Counted from the first letter of the stretch, positions 43,685-54,257 are shown. The stretch is 64,000 nucleotides of DNA from Stenotrophomonas sp. 364 (GCF_009832905.1 NZ_CP047135.1:4779585-4843584); one strand, 5' to 3'. The notes: generated by a model from the sequence alone, not told the origin. Numbers and translations: made by a program.

Positions 43685-44041
43685 TCAGGCGGCTGTCCAC
43701 ACCGCCAACTCATACCCATCCGGATCGCGGAAATGAAACCGCCGCCCACCCGGAAACGCGAACGTCGCCCGGCACACCTCCGCCCCGGCCGCTTCCACCC
43801 GCCGTTGCGTGTCGGCCAGATCCTCCGCATACACAATCACCAACGGCCCACCGGGCCGCACCGGCTCACCCGTGGTGAACCCACCGCGCAACCGGCCATC
43901 GTCGAACTCGGTGTACCGCGGGCCGTAATCGGTGAACGACCAGCCAAACACGCTGCCGTAGAAGGCCTTGCTGCGCGCGATGTCAGCCACGTTGAATTCA
44001 ATGTTGTCGATTCGGCGATCGTTGCCGTGTGCCGTGCTCAT
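43685..44041 (-). CDS. VOC (glyoxalase/bleomycin-resistance) family protein
   Basis: A 118-aa vicinal-oxygen-chelate protein with paired beta-alpha-beta-beta-beta modules: IDNIEFNVADIARSKAFYGS opens the first, and FHFRDPDGYELAVW closes the second with a likely metal-ligand Glu. The chemical role (isomerase, dioxygenase or resistance protein) is not determined. It is followed by the AraC-type regulator on the same strand upstream (71 bases away), which may control it. Confidence 0.85.
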   Translation of the reverse strand: MSTAHGNDRRIDNIEFNVADIARSKAFYGSVFGWSFTDYGPRYTEFDDGRLRGGFTTGEPVRPGGPLVIVYAEDLADTQRRVEAAGAEVCRATFAFPGGRRFHFRDPDGYELAVWTAA

Positions 44042-44111
44042 GCGGGCATCTCGTTGAAAGGAGGCCCAGCATCGCCACCGCGGCCGCGCCGGTCTTGAAC
44101 AAAACGGCCAG

Positions 44112-44894
44112 TCAGCTACGCCACTGCGCGCACAGCTGCGCCGCCCCGATCCCCGCCAACGCCCGTACCTCGCGGCTCAGGTGCGACTGGTCGGCATAGC
44201 CCACATCCGCCGCCATCCCCGCCAGCCCATCCCCGGGCCGCGCCCGGGCCAGCGCCAGGAAGCGCTGCAGCCGCAGAATCCGCTCCAGCATCTTCGGCCC
44301 ATAGCCAAACTGCTCATGGCTCAACCGGCGCAGGCTGCGCGTGCTCACCTGCAGCGCCGAACCGATCGCGGCCAGATCGTGGCCCCCGGCCCGCACCTGC
44401 CCGAACACCCGCGCCGCCACCGCGTGGCGCCCCCCGGTAGAGCGGGGAAGCCCAGCCAGCGCCTGCGCAAACAACCGCTGCCGCGCATCGCCATCGCCCA
44501 CGTCATTCAAGCGCGCCGCCATCTGCCGCGCCTGCGGCCCCAGCACCGCATCCAGCTCCACGGCCATACCCACCATCTCGCCCAGCGGCACCCCCAGCCA
44601 CGCCCGCGCCGCACCCGGCTGAAACCGCGCGCCCAACACCTGCGCACCTGGTGTCAGCTGCGGGTGCGCGGCCACCACATCCGGCCCCACCACATACAGC
44701 CGCCCGTCGCGCCAAAGGATATCCACGCAACCGTCGGGCAGCACCGCCACCTCACCGCTGTGCCCCACCGGCAGATCGCTGCGCCACAGCTGCCCGAAGC
44801 AGCCTCGCAGCGCAGCCGGCGGCGTCCATTCGCGGTAGCGGCCGGTGGCACCGGCAACGCCAGGAGGCTCAGCAGGGTCGGGGCAGGAAGACAT
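44112..44894 (-). CDS. AraC family transcriptional regulator
   Basis: A 260-aa regulator with an N-terminal sensor-like part (YREWTPPAALRGCFGQLW, LPDGCVDILW, GARFQPGAARAWLG; the DUF6597 type) and a C-terminal AraC helix-turn-helix pair (IGSALQVSTRSLRRLSHEQF, MAADVGYADQSHLSREVRAL). ATG 44894 gives the usual length. It is transcribed toward the VOC gene and probably forms a small unit with it. Confidence 0.85.
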   Translation of the reverse strand: MSSCPDPAEPPGVAGATGRYREWTPPAALRGCFGQLWRSDLPVGHSGEVAVLPDGCVDILWRDGRLYVVGPDVVAAHPQLTPGAQVLGARFQPGAARAWLGVPLGEMVGMAVELDAVLGPQARQMAARLNDVGDGDARQRLFAQALAGLPRSTGGRHAVAARVFGQVRAGGHDLAAIGSALQVSTRSLRRLSHEQFGYGPKMLERILRLQRFLALARARPGDGLAGMAADVGYADQSHLSREVRALAGIGAAQLCAQWRS

Positions 44895-44945
44895 GCATGG
44901 ACGATAGCGCACTGCCAGGTGGTCGCCAGCGAGGGGGGGGCTGCC

Positions 44946-44977
44946 TGAAACAAGAACGCCGACCCAAGGGTCGGCGT
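44946..44977 (-). terminator. Rho-independent terminator of the argS-SPOR unit
   Basis: ACGCCGACCC-AA-GGGTCGGCGT is a perfect 10-base stem; on the minus strand it is followed by TTCTTGTTTC. It lies downstream of the SPOR gene. Confidence 0.75.
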
Positions 44978-45109
44978 CCAAGTTGCATCTGGAGCAACAG
45001 CCCCCTTGGAGTGCAAGGGGGCGCGCCGGCAGGCGCGGGGATGTGGAGGTACCAGCAGGGGCCCGAGGTTTCGCGTAGCGCAACCTTGGGGTAGTCGCGC
45101 GGCGCGCGG

Positions 45110-45988
45110 CTACTGCGCCTTGATCGCCATCGCCTGAAGCCCGGTCCCATCCAGCTTCTGCTTGGCTTCTGCCAGCTCGCCTGCGCTGCCATACGGCCCC
45201 ATGCGCACGCGGTACACCGTCTTGCCGTTGATCTGCGCCGATTCCACCCGCGCTGCCAGACCAATCATCGCCAGCTTGGCCTTGGTCGCCTCGGCATCGC
45301 CAGACGCACCAAACGCACCGGCCTGCAGGATGTAACGCACGTTGCTGGCCGCCGGCTCAGCCGCCGCCGCAGCAGGTGTTGCCGTCGCAGTCGCCGCCGG
45401 CTTCGGTGCTGCCGGGGTAGCCGCCGCCGTCTGCGCAGGCGTTGCCGCCGGTGCCGTGGTGGCCGCCGGGCGCTCGGCCACGGGGGCTGGCAACGGCGAC
45501 GCGGTAACCGGGGCCGGCGTTGCCGTGGCGACAGTGGCCGCTGGCGTTGCCGCAGCCGCCGGCACCGGACGTCCTTCCAACGCCGCCTGCGCGCGCTGCG
45601 CTTCGGCCTTGGCCCGGCGCTGGTCTTCGGCGCGCGCGCTGGCCGCCAACTCCGCATCGGACATTTCCACTTCCTTGCCGGGCAGCAAGGTGTAGAAGTC
45701 GTACTGCGTCGCCGCCGGCTTGGCCGGTTCGGCAGGCTTGGCCACCGCGCCCGGCTTGGGCAGTTCGGCGCCCACGTCGGTGTCGGCTTCGCTCACCGGG
45801 GCCGGCTGGGCATTCGGGTTCGGCTGCGGGCCTACCCGCAGGAAGCCGTCACCGTCGCTCTTGAACAGGTTCGGTGCTGCCAAAAACACTACGGCCGCAA
45901 TCGCCACACCGGCCACCAGCCACACCCATCCCGGCGTGCCCTGGTTGCTGTTGCGTCGCGCCTGGCTCTTGCCGCGTCGTGCTGCCAT
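45110..45988 (-). CDS. SPOR-domain protein, FtsN-like
   Basis: A 292-aa bitopic membrane protein. A basic N-terminus (ARRGKSQARR) and one membrane helix at about residues 20-40 (WVWLVAGVAIAAVVFLAA) precede a long Ala/Pro-rich linker and a SPOR domain (residues about 215-290, starting VRYILQAGAFGASGDAEATK). SPOR domains bind septal peptidoglycan stripped of stems; FtsN-type proteins trigger division. It lies 18 bases after argS, the arrangement argS-ftsN-like seen in many gammaproteobacteria. Confidence 0.85.
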   Translation of the reverse strand: MAARRGKSQARRNSNQGTPGWVWLVAGVAIAAVVFLAAPNLFKSDGDGFLRVGPQPNPNAQPAPVSEADTDVGAELPKPGAVAKPAEPAKPAATQYDFYTLLPGKEVEMSDAELAASARAEDQRRAKAEAQRAQAALEGRPVPAAAATPAATVATATPAPVTASPLPAPVAERPAATTAPAATPAQTAAATPAAPKPAATATATPAAAAAEPAASNVRYILQAGAFGASGDAEATKAKLAMIGLAARVESAQINGKTVYRVRMGPYGSAGELAEAKQKLDGTGLQAMAIKAQ

Positions 45989-46006
45989 TTACTGCTTCTC
46001 CACTGC

Positions 46007-47695
46007 TTACATTTTTTCCGGGGCGGAAACGCCCAGGACGTTCAGACCATTGGCCAGCACCTGGCGCGCCGCGCAGGCCAGCGTGAGCTTGGCATTGCGT
46101 TCGGCGTCGTCAGCCACCAGTACCTGCGTGCCGTGATACCACGTGTGGAAGGCGTGCGCCAATTCACGCAGGTACTGCGCGATCAGGTGCGGTTCCAGCG
46201 CGATACCGGCCGCTTCCACCACTTCCGGGAAGCGCGACATCTCAATCATCAGCCACAGCGAGGCATCGTCGTTCAGCGACGCCACACCCGCCAGGCCTTC
46301 GCCCGGCGTGTAGCTCAGACCCTTCTCCTGGGCCTGGCGCAGCAGGCTGCACACCCGGGCGTGCGCATATTGCACGTAGAACACCGGGTTGTCGTTGCTC
46401 TGCGCACGGGCCAGGTCGATATCGAAGGTCAGCTGCGAATCCGGCTTGCGCGCAATCAGGAACCAGCGGGTCGCATCGCGGCCGGCTTCCTCGATCAGGT
46501 CGCGCAGGGTCAGGTAGCTGCCGGCCCGCTTGGACAGCTTCACTTCCTCGCCGCCGCGCATCACCGTCACCATCTGGTGCAGCACGTATTCCGGCCAGCC
46601 CTTGGGAATGCCCACGTCCAGCGCCTGCAGACCGGCGCGCACGCGCGCCAGCGAGCCGTGGTGGTCTGCGCCCAGCTCGGTGATGGCGCGCTCATAGCCG
46701 CGCTGCCACTTGCTCAGGTGGTAGGCCACGTCCGGCAGGAAGTAGGTGTAGGTGCCGTCGGACTTGCGCATTACGCGGTCCTTGTCGTCACCGAAGTCGG
46801 TCGAGCGCAGCCACAGCGCGCCGCCCTCCTCATAGGTGTGGCCGGCCGCCTTCAGCTGGGCAACGGTCTCTTCCACCTTGCCGTCCTTGTACAGCGAGCT
46901 TTCCAGGAAGTAGATGTCGAAATCCACCCCGAACGCCGCCAGGTCCTGGTTCTGCTCGTTGCGCAGGTAGGCCACCGCGAAGCGGCGGATGCTATCCAGG
47001 TTGTCCGGGTCGCGCTCGCCCACCACCGCGTGGCCTTCCAGCTCCACCGTGGCGCCGGCCAGGTAGGCGTTGGCCACGTCCTGGATGTAATCGCCGCGGT
47101 AGCCGCCTTCCGGCCAGCCGGCGTCATCGGGCTTGAGCCCCTTGGCGCGCGCCTGGGTGGACAGGGCCAGGTTCTCGATCTGCACGCCGGCGTCGTTGTA
47201 GTAGAACTCGCGCTTGGCGTTCCAGCCGTTCACATCCAGCAGGCGCGCCAGGCAGTCGCCGATGGCGGCGGCGCGGCCATGGCCCACGTGCAGCGGGCCG
47301 GTGGGGTTGGCCGACACATACTCCACGCCCACGGTACGGCCGTTGCCGCTCAGGTTGCGGCCGTAATCGGCGCCTTCCTTGAGCACGCTGGCCGCTTCGC
47401 GCTGGTAGGCGCTGGGGGCGAGGTGGAAATTGATGAAGCCCGGGCCGGCGATTTCAACGCGCAGCACGTCATTGCTCTTGGGCAGCGCATCCAGCAGCGC
47501 CTGGGCCAGGGCGCGCGGGTTGCTGCGCGCCGGCTTGGCCAGCAGCATCGCGGCATTGGTGGCGAAATCGCCGTGCTCACGGGTCTTCGGGCGTTCGACC
47601 ACAAATTCCGGGGTCAGGGTATCGGCCGGCAGAGTGCCGTTGGCGCGCAAGGCTTCGATGCCTTGGCTGATCAGGGCGCGGAGGAGATTTTTCAC
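46007..47695 (-). CDS. argS: Arginyl-tRNA synthetase
   Basis: A 562-aa class I synthetase with the HIGH-type motif in [15 protein letters not shown] (about residue 132) and the KMSKS equivalent in [15 protein letters not shown]. An N-terminal tRNA-recognition domain (residues 1-100) and the C-terminal DALR anticodon domain ([15 protein letters not shown] onward) are present. It charges tRNA-Arg and needs the tRNA for activation. The start is GTG 47695 giving [16 protein letters not shown]. Confidence 0.96.
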   Translation of the reverse strand: MKNLLRALISQGIEALRANGTLPADTLTPEFVVERPKTREHGDFATNAAMLLAKPARSNPRALAQALLDALPKSNDVLRVEIAGPGFINFHLAPSAYQREAASVLKEGADYGRNLSGNGRTVGVEYVSANPTGPLHVGHGRAAAIGDCLARLLDVNGWNAKREFYYNDAGVQIENLALSTQARAKGLKPDDAGWPEGGYRGDYIQDVANAYLAGATVELEGHAVVGERDPDNLDSIRRFAVAYLRNEQNQDLAAFGVDFDIYFLESSLYKDGKVEETVAQLKAAGHTYEEGGALWLRSTDFGDDKDRVMRKSDGTYTYFLPDVAYHLSKWQRGYERAITELGADHHGSLARVRAGLQALDVGIPKGWPEYVLHQMVTVMRGGEEVKLSKRAGSYLTLRDLIEEAGRDATRWFLIARKPDSQLTFDIDLARAQSNDNPVFYVQYAHARVCSLLRQAQEKGLSYTPGEGLAGVASLNDDASLWLMIEMSRFPEVVEAAGIALEPHLIAQYLRELAHAFHTWYHGTQVLVADDAERNAKLTLACAARQVLANGLNVLGVSAPEKM

Positions 47696-47846
47696 AAGGC
47701 CTGCTTTGGGACTGGAGCGGCGGAATCGGCAATTTTAGCCTAGATGGCGCGCCGATCCATTGAACGGGGTTGGGGCAGGGGGGCTTGAGGGGCCTTGGGG
47801 CCGCTTTCGGGGCTGCGGACCGGGGTATTGGGGCTGACTGAGGCGT

Positions 47847-48545
47847 TCAGCCCCGGAAGGACAGGGTGGGTCCGATCCAGCCTCGTTCAGCCATGGAGAC
47901 GGGGGTGCCTTCGCCTACTACTACGTGGTCCAGCAGGCGAACGCCGACCAGCGGCAGGGCCTTTTCCAGATGGCGGGTGATGTCCCGGTCGGCGGCGGAC
48001 GGTTCGGCGCTGCCAGAGGGGTGGTTGTGGCCGATGATCACCGCTGCCGCGTTGTGGAACAGGGCGCGGCGTGCCACTTCGCGCGGGTAGACCGCCGCCG
48101 CATCGATCGTACCGTTGAAGAGTTCCTCGAACGCCAGCATGTGGTTGCGGGTGTTCAAGAACATGACGGCGAAGACCTCATGGGGGCGCCCGCGAAGCCG
48201 CTGTTTGAAGTAACGCATGGCTGCCTTGGGATCGCACATGCCTTCACCCAGGTCCAACTTCGCACGCAAATGGCGGTCGGCCAGTTCCAGTGCGGCGACC
48301 AGCTTGCACGCCCGTGCCGGGCCGAGCCCGGGCAGTTTCCTCAGCTTCTGCGCGCTCATATCAAGCAGTAGGCGCAAGGGGCCGTGTTCCTTGAGGAGAA
48401 GGCGTGCGTTCTCCATGACGTCCAAGCCTTTACAGCCGGTGCCCATGAACAGGGCAAGCAACTCAGCATCCGAAAGCGCTGCGGGGCCACGCGCCAGCAG
48501 CTTCTCGCGCGGTTGCTCGTCCTTGGGCCAGTCTTTGATTGCCAT
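47847..48545 (-). CDS. radC: RadC family JAMM/MPN protein
   Basis: A 232-aa RadC-type protein. The N-terminal helix-hairpin-helix (KLRKLPGLGPARACKLVA) precedes a JAMM metal-binding domain with HNHPSGSAEPSAAD at about residues 180-193 and upstream Glu in the FNGTIDAAAVYPRE segment. The original DNA repair role of RadC is doubtful and the activity is unknown. It faces coaBC in the usual gammaproteobacterial order, though a Fic gene lies between. Confidence 0.92.
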   Translation of the reverse strand: MAIKDWPKDEQPREKLLARGPAALSDAELLALFMGTGCKGLDVMENARLLLKEHGPLRLLLDMSAQKLRKLPGLGPARACKLVAALELADRHLRAKLDLGEGMCDPKAAMRYFKQRLRGRPHEVFAVMFLNTRNHMLAFEELFNGTIDAAAVYPREVARRALFHNAAAVIIGHNHPSGSAEPSAADRDITRHLEKALPLVGVRLLDHVVVGEGTPVSMAERGWIGPTLSFRG

Positions 48546-48740
48546 GGCTCAAGTGTCGAGAAACACGTATGCCCAGCCAATCAGAATATGCCGCGTCCTC
48601 TGATAAGGGTTGCGCGTGGGCACACTGGATGGCTGTTCGGCAGGCTGTTTGATCCAGTCAAAAAGATTATTTCTACAGATATGCGGAGAGAATGCTCTTG
48701 AGGTTGGCTAGCTGCTCTGCCATTTCATAGATCCGTCCCC

Positions 48741-49889
48741 TCAGTCCATTAAAAGCCGCACATACCGCGCATACAAGAAGCTCTGGTTCCGCGCCCGGCC
48801 CGTCGTCTCCTCCAACACCCCAGCCACCTGCAATCCATTGATGGCCTTCGCCGCAGTAGGGGCACTCACCTCCAGCACCTGCGCCGCGCGATCAATGTTG
48901 ATTCTCGGCATGGTGGGAAGCAGCTCGAACAACCGAAGCGTCGCCAACGTACTGGTACCCAGTGCAAGCACGCGCTTCCGATCCTCGGCGATGCATGCGG
49001 CAAGGGCAACGATGCTGCTTTGCGCCTCATCAGCAGCGGCCTCCACGGCCTCCAGAAAGAAGCTCACCCAGCCTTCCCAGTCACCGTCATCTCGAATGGC
49101 GGAAAGCCGGTCGTAGTACACCCGCTGGTGTCGTTTCAGGTAACCAGACACATACAACAACGGCTCGGGCATCAACTTCCACTCTTCCAGCAACATAGCG
49201 ATGAGCAGGCGCCCAATGCGGCCGTTGCCGTCCAGGAAGGGATGGATGGTCTCGAATTGCGCATGCACCAACGCCACGCGCACCAGGGGCGGCAACGTGT
49301 GCTCCGGCTGGTGGATATAGCGCTCCAGCGCGCTGAGTGCGGGCCCCACTTCCTGAGCGGGCGGTGGAACGAAGCTCGCATTGCCTGGCCGGCTTCCACC
49401 AATCCAGTTCTGTGTAGTGCGCACGGCCCCCGGCTGCTTGGTGGCGCCACGCACGCCCGTCATCAGCACCCGGTGGGACTCGGTCAGCAGCCGCAGTGAT
49501 ACGGGCAGACCGGTAGGGTTACGCAGCTGCTCGCGCGCGTAGTTGAACGCCAGCAGGTAATTCGTAACTTCTTCCACATCCTGGGCATTGGTCACCGTCA
49601 TACCGGCTTCCTCATCCAGCACGTCGGTCAGTGTGGCCTGGGTGCCTTCCAGCTGCGAGGTAAGCAAGGCCTCCTTGCGGATGGCGGCATAGATCAGCCA
49701 GTTGCTGGAGGCCACCAGCCCGGCCATGCCGGACAAGCGCGTCAACGCTACTTCGGCGCGGGCGTTCTGCTCCATGTACGCGGTGGGGGAAAGAACCGGA
49801 TCTCCGGGCGGGAGGGCGTGAGGCACGAACGCGCGAACGTTCTCGCCGCCAACGGCGGTTGTCGCATAGGTCCCAGTGATGCGCGGCAT
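48741..49889 (-). CDS. Fic family AMP-transferase-like protein, class II
   Basis: A 382-aa protein with the complete Fic active-site motif HPFLDGNGRIGR (about residue 215), so catalytically competent. An N-terminal inhibitory helix carries the (S/T)xxxE(G/N) motif as TSQLEG near residue 80, which marks a class II enzyme with intramolecular autoinhibition. A C-terminal winged-helix part (INIDRAAQVLEVSAPTAAKA) may bind DNA. Fic proteins AMPylate other proteins. It lies between radC and coaBC, which are normally adjacent, suggesting insertion. Confidence 0.9.
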   Translation of the reverse strand: MPRITGTYATTAVGGENVRAFVPHALPPGDPVLSPTAYMEQNARAEVALTRLSGMAGLVASSNWLIYAAIRKEALLTSQLEGTQATLTDVLDEEAGMTVTNAQDVEEVTNYLLAFNYAREQLRNPTGLPVSLRLLTESHRVLMTGVRGATKQPGAVRTTQNWIGGSRPGNASFVPPPAQEVGPALSALERYIHQPEHTLPPLVRVALVHAQFETIHPFLDGNGRIGRLLIAMLLEEWKLMPEPLLYVSGYLKRHQRVYYDRLSAIRDDGDWEGWVSFFLEAVEAAADEAQSSIVALAACIAEDRKRVLALGTSTLATLRLFELLPTMPRINIDRAAQVLEVSAPTAAKAINGLQVAGVLEETTGRARNQSFLYARYVRLLMD

Positions 49890-50165
49890 GACAAGGTTCC
49901 TTTGGATACGGTTTCAGCTGCGAAAGAAACCTTTCCCAGCCGCGAGCGTTATTAAAGCATCCTTTTTTAACGACTAAAACCACGGGGTCACCTTCCGGAG
50001 TTGGCATCCTGGCTCAGGCAGTTCCATCTGCTGCGCAGGCCAACAATCAAGGGAGGCAGCCCTGCACCCTCATGACCAAAAACACCCCCCTCATGCCCCT
50101 GAGGCATGAGCCGCCCGCACCCCATCAGGTAAGCTAATCGCCTCAGTTCGACAGGAAATTCGCAG

Positions 50166-51425
50166 GTGGCTGACTCCCCCCAGGCTTCTCCGGCGTCCGC
50201 GCGCCCGCTGCAAGGCCAGAAGCTGTTGTTGTGCGTCGGCGGCGGCATCGCCGCCTACAAGTCGCTGGAACTGGTGCGTCGCCTGCGCGATGCCGGGGCC
50301 CAGGTGCAGGTCGCCATGACCGCCGGGGCCCAGCAGTTCGTCACCCCGCTGAGCTTCCAGGCCCTGTCCGGCCAGCCCACCCGCACCACCCTGTGGGACA
50401 GCGCCGCCGAGCAGGCCATGGGCCACATCGAGCTGGCGCGCTGGGCCGATCGCATCGTCGTGGCCCCAGCCACCGCCGATCTGCTGGCGCGGCTGGCCCA
50501 CGGCAACGCCGATGACCTGGTCACCACACTGTGCCTGGCCACCACCGCGCCGCTCACCGTGTGCCCGGCCATGAACCACCGCATGTGGCAGCACCCGGCC
50601 ACGCAGGCCAACATCACCCTGCTGCGCCAGCGCGGCGCGCAGGTGATCGGGCCGGAAGACGGCCCGCTGGCCGAAGGCGAATCCGGCCCGGGCCGGCTTA
50701 CCGAACCCAATGCGATTGTTGCGGCACTGGCCGCGCTGCAGGCGCCGGCCGGTGCCGACGCCGCGCCCGAGCAGCAGCTCAAGGGTCTGCGCGTGGTCAT
50801 CAGCGCCGGCCCCACCTATGAAGACCTGGACCCGGTGCGCTACGTGGGCAACCGCAGCAGCGGCAAGATGGGCTATGCGCTGGCCGCGGCCGCCGTGCGC
50901 CAGGGCGCGCAGGTGGTGCTGGTCAGTGGCCCGGTGCAGCTGCCCACCCCTGCCGGGGTGCAGCGGGTGGATGTGCGCTCGGCCTCGCAGATGCGCGAGG
51001 CCGTGCTGGGCGCGCTGCCGGCCGACATCTATATAGGTGCGGCGGCGGTGTCCGATTACACCCCGCGCCAGGTGGCCCCGCAGAAATTGAAGAAGACCGT
51101 CGGCACCCAGACCCTCACGCTGGAGCTGGTGCGCACGCCGGACATCCTGGCCGAGGTGGCCGCGCAGACCAACGCGCTGAAGCTGGTGGTCGGCTTTGCC
51201 GCCGAAACCCACGATGTGGAGAAGTACGCGCGCGGCAAGCTGGTGGACAAGCGCCTGGACCTGGTGATTGCCAACCAGGTGGGCATTGCCACCGGCGGTT
51301 TCGAAAGTGATGAAAACGCGGCCACGGCCTACTGGCAGGGCGGCGAACAGGTGTTCCCCGGTACCTCCAAGGCGCTGCTGGCCGAACAACTGTTGTCCCT
51401 GATTGCCCAGAGGTTGCACGCATGA
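50166..51425 (+). CDS. coaBC: Phosphopantothenoylcysteine decarboxylase/synthetase
   Basis: A 419-aa bifunctional enzyme for coenzyme A synthesis. The flavin-dependent CoaC half starts [18 protein letters not shown], with the active-site His in [10 protein letters not shown] and PAMNHRMW. The CTP-dependent CoaB half starts [17 protein letters not shown] with [16 protein letters not shown] and KLKK. Start GTG 50166 follows AGGAAA. Its stop overlaps the dut start (ATGA). Confidence 0.96.
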   Translation: MADSPQASPASARPLQGQKLLLCVGGGIAAYKSLELVRRLRDAGAQVQVAMTAGAQQFVTPLSFQALSGQPTRTTLWDSAAEQAMGHIELARWADRIVVAPATADLLARLAHGNADDLVTTLCLATTAPLTVCPAMNHRMWQHPATQANITLLRQRGAQVIGPEDGPLAEGESGPGRLTEPNAIVAALAALQAPAGADAAPEQQLKGLRVVISAGPTYEDLDPVRYVGNRSSGKMGYALAAAAVRQGAQVVLVSGPVQLPTPAGVQRVDVRSASQMREAVLGALPADIYIGAAAVSDYTPRQVAPQKLKKTVGTQTLTLELVRTPDILAEVAAQTNALKLVVGFAAETHDVEKYARGKLVDKRLDLVIANQVGIATGGFESDENAATAYWQGGEQVFPGTSKALLAEQLLSLIAQRLHA

Positions 51426-51895
51426 GCGTTGATTCCACCCTTCAGCCGTTGCAGGTAAAGCTGCTCGACCCGCGCTTCGGCGATACCTGGCCGCTGCCGG
51501 CCTATGCCACCGAGCACAGCGCCGGGCTGGACCTGCGCGCGGCGCTGGAAACCGAGCTCACCCTGCAGCCGGGCGATACGGCGCTGATTCCCAGCGGTAT
51601 CGCCATCCACATTGCCGACCCGAACCTGGCCGCCGTGGTGCTGCCGCGCTCAGGGCTGGGCCATCGCCACGGCATCGTGCTGGGCAACGGCACCGGGCTG
51701 ATCGACGCCGATTACCAGGGCCCGCTGCTGATCAGCGCGTGGAACCGTGGCCGCGAGGCCTTCACGCTGCAGCCGGGCGACCGCATCGCGCAGCTGGTTG
51801 TGCTGCCCATCGCACGCGTGGGGCTGCAGGTAGTAGATACTTTCACCGACAGCGCCAGGGGAACGGGTGGATTCGGCCATACCGGGGTGCGCTGA
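51422..51895 (+). CDS. dut: Deoxyuridine 5'-triphosphate nucleotidohydrolase
   Basis: A 157-aa dUTPase with all five motifs: [40 protein letters not shown] and the C-terminal arm [10 protein letters not shown]. It forms a trimer and hydrolyses dUTP to dUMP and pyrophosphate, keeping uracil out of DNA. ATG 51422 overlaps coaBC by four bases; the phosphomannomutase follows after 15 bases. Confidence 0.97.
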   Translation: MSVDSTLQPLQVKLLDPRFGDTWPLPAYATEHSAGLDLRAALETELTLQPGDTALIPSGIAIHIADPNLAAVVLPRSGLGHRHGIVLGNGTGLIDADYQGPLLISAWNRGREAFTLQPGDRIAQLVVLPIARVGLQVVDTFTDSARGTGGFGHTGVR

Positions 51896-51910
51896 CCAGG
51901 GGGAAGTTCC

Positions 51911-54250
51911 ATGAGCAAGGCGAAGGCGGAAGGGCAACCGAAGCTGGCAAGCAAGCGCACCGGGCCACTGGTGGTGGCCGCGCTGGTGTTGCTGGCCGCA
52001 TGGTTTGGCTGGAGCGCGGTGCGGCAGTGGCGGCAGGCCTCGGTGGGCACGGAGCTGGAACAGTCGCGTGACCAGATTGTGGGCGGGGTGCAGGCGGCCT
52101 TGAACGGCCAGCTGGACCAGCTGCGCAAGTTGATGAAAAGCGAGCGCGTGGCCACGGCGCTGGGCAACGGCGACGGCGAAGCCACGGCCGTGGCCATCCG
52201 CGAAGGCTGGCCGGGCACCGAAGAGGTGCAGGTCATCCCCGCCAGCCTGGACGCGGCCTATGCCGACCCGAAGGCCTTCGGTTACTCGCGTCTGGCGCTG
52301 CTGGAAGCGGCCAACGCCCAGAACGCGGTGGTGGCACGCGTGGTGCGCGATGCCGGCGGCCAGCGCCTTGGCCTGGCGGTGCCGGTGGTACTGGGCACGC
52401 AAGGGCCGGCGCTGGTGTACGTGCGCCAGCCGCTGCTGCGGCTCACCGCCACCTTCGACCAGGTGCGCGTGCCGGGCGCGGGCTATGTGGCCCTGCGGCA
52501 GGGCAACCACAACGTGATTGAACAGGGCAACGCGGGCCTGGCCGACGGTGCCGAGGCGCTGGCGCGCCCGATCGGCAAGAGCGGGCTGCGCCTGGCCGCG
52601 GCCGTGCCGGATATTGAACCGGGCCCGCTGGGGCTGGGTGCCATTCCCAGCGCGGTGGTGGCGGTGCTGCTTCTGGCCATCGCCGGCATGTTGCAGTTCG
52701 GCAAGGGCAAGGTGCCGATGCCGCGCCGGCGCGCGTCGAAAGACGCCACCGAAGAAGACGGCCCCACACTGCGCGAAAGCCTGGAACAGGTGCCGCTGGC
52801 GGTGGTGCCGGCCGTGGCCGAAGGCGGTCCGCCGCCGGTGCCCGGCGTAGCGGGGCAGGACGTGCCGGCCGGTATCTTCCGCGCCTACGACATCCGCGGC
52901 GTGGTCGGGCGCGAGCTCACCCCGCAGGTGGCCGCGCTGATCGGCCAGGCCATCGGCTCTGTGCTGCAGGTGCAGGGCCTGCGCGAGATCGTGGTGGGAC
53001 GCGATGGCCGCCTGTCCGGCCCGGAACTGAGTGCCGGGCTCATCGAGGGCCTGCGCCGCGCCGGCTGCGATGTTATCGATATCGGGCTGGCGCCCACTCC
53101 GGTGGTGTACTTCGCCAGCTACCACCTACGTGCGGGCAGCTGCGTGGCGGTCACCGGCAGCCACAACCCGCCGGACTACAACGGTTTCAAGATCGTGGTG
53201 GGCGGCGAAACGCTCTCCGGCGACGCCATCACCGAACTGTTCCAGCGCATCCGCGACGGCCAGCTGCACGTGGCCGCCGAGCCGGGCAGCCTGAAGCAGC
53301 GCGAGGTCAACGCCGATTACATCCAGCGCATCGCCGACGACGTGCAGCTGGACCGCCCGCTGAAGGTGGTGGCCGACGCCGGCAACGGCGTGGCCGGCGA
53401 ACTGGCCCAGCCGCTGCTGGAAGCCATCGGCGCGGAGGTCATTCCGCTGTACTGCGATGTGGATGGCACCTTCCCCAACCACCACCCGGACCCGAGCGAC
53501 CCGCACAACCTGGAAGACCTGATCCAGACGGTGAAGCGCTTCGACGCGGACATCGGCCTGGCCTTCGACGGCGACGGCGACCGCCTGGGCGTGGTCACCC
53601 GCGAAGGCAAGATCATCTATGCCGACCGGTTGCTGATGCTGTTCGCGGCCGACGTGCTGATGCGCAACCCGGGCGCGCTGGTCATCTACGACGTGAAGTG
53701 CAGCGGCAAGCTGTCCGACTACGTGCTGCGCAATGGCGGCAGCCCGCTGATGTGGAAGACCGGGCATTCGCTGATGAAGGCGAAGATGCGCGAAACCGAT
53801 GCCGAGCTGGCCGGCGAGATGAGCGGGCACTTCTTCTTCAAGGAGCGCTGGTTCGGGTTCGACGATGGCCTGTATGCGGCCGCGCGGTTGCTGGAGATCC
53901 TGGCCCAGCGCGAGGAGACGCCGTCGGAGGTGCTGGACGAATTGCCCGACAGCGTGTCCACGCCGGAGCTGAAGGTGCCGGTGGAATCGGGCACCCCGCA
54001 TGCACTGGTGTCGTTGTTCGTATCGGCCGCACAGGTGGACGAGTCGCCGTTCGCGAGCGCTCGCCTGTCCACCATCGACGGCCTGCGCGCCGATTTCCCC
54101 GATGGCTGGGGGCTGCTGCGCGCGTCCAACACCACGCCGGTGCTGGTGCTGCGCTTCGAGGCCGACGATGAAGCGGCGCTGGAGCGCGTCAAGACGTTGT
54201 TCCGCGACCAGCTGCAGCCGTTGCTGCCGGGTGTGGACCTCGGGTTCTGA
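51911..54250 (+). CDS. algC: Membrane-anchored phosphomannomutase/phosphoglucomutase (AlgC-type)
   Basis: A 779-aa protein. The C-terminal ~455 residues are a complete alpha-D-phosphohexomutase: GIFRAYDIRGVVG, active-site phosphoserine in TGSHNPPDYNG (about residue 418), the Mg2+ loop DGDGDR, sugar loop GEMSGH and phosphate-binding RASNTTPVL. The N-terminal ~320 residues add two membrane helices (residues 18-37 and about 245-262) flanking a periplasmic region. The enzyme makes mannose-1-P and glucose-1-P for surface polysaccharides. The coaBC-dut-algC order is the same as in Pseudomonas. Confidence 0.9.
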   Translation: MSKAKAEGQPKLASKRTGPLVVAALVLLAAWFGWSAVRQWRQASVGTELEQSRDQIVGGVQAALNGQLDQLRKLMKSERVATALGNGDGEATAVAIREGWPGTEEVQVIPASLDAAYADPKAFGYSRLALLEAANAQNAVVARVVRDAGGQRLGLAVPVVLGTQGPALVYVRQPLLRLTATFDQVRVPGAGYVALRQGNHNVIEQGNAGLADGAEALARPIGKSGLRLAAAVPDIEPGPLGLGAIPSAVVAVLLLAIAGMLQFGKGKVPMPRRRASKDATEEDGPTLRESLEQVPLAVVPAVAEGGPPPVPGVAGQDVPAGIFRAYDIRGVVGRELTPQVAALIGQAIGSVLQVQGLREIVVGRDGRLSGPELSAGLIEGLRRAGCDVIDIGLAPTPVVYFASYHLRAGSCVAVTGSHNPPDYNGFKIVVGGETLSGDAITELFQRIRDGQLHVAAEPGSLKQREVNADYIQRIADDVQLDRPLKVVADAGNGVAGELAQPLLEAIGAEVIPLYCDVDGTFPNHHPDPSDPHNLEDLIQTVKRFDADIGLAFDGDGDRLGVVTREGKIIYADRLLMLFAADVLMRNPGALVIYDVKCSGKLSDYVLRNGGSPLMWKTGHSLMKAKMRETDAELAGEMSGHFFFKERWFGFDDGLYAAARLLEILAQREETPSEVLDELPDSVSTPELKVPVESGTPHALVSLFVSAAQVDESPFASARLSTIDGLRADFPDGWGLLRASNTTPVLVLRFEADDEAALERVKTLFRDQLQPLLPGVDLGF

Positions 54251-54257
54251 TGGGCGT

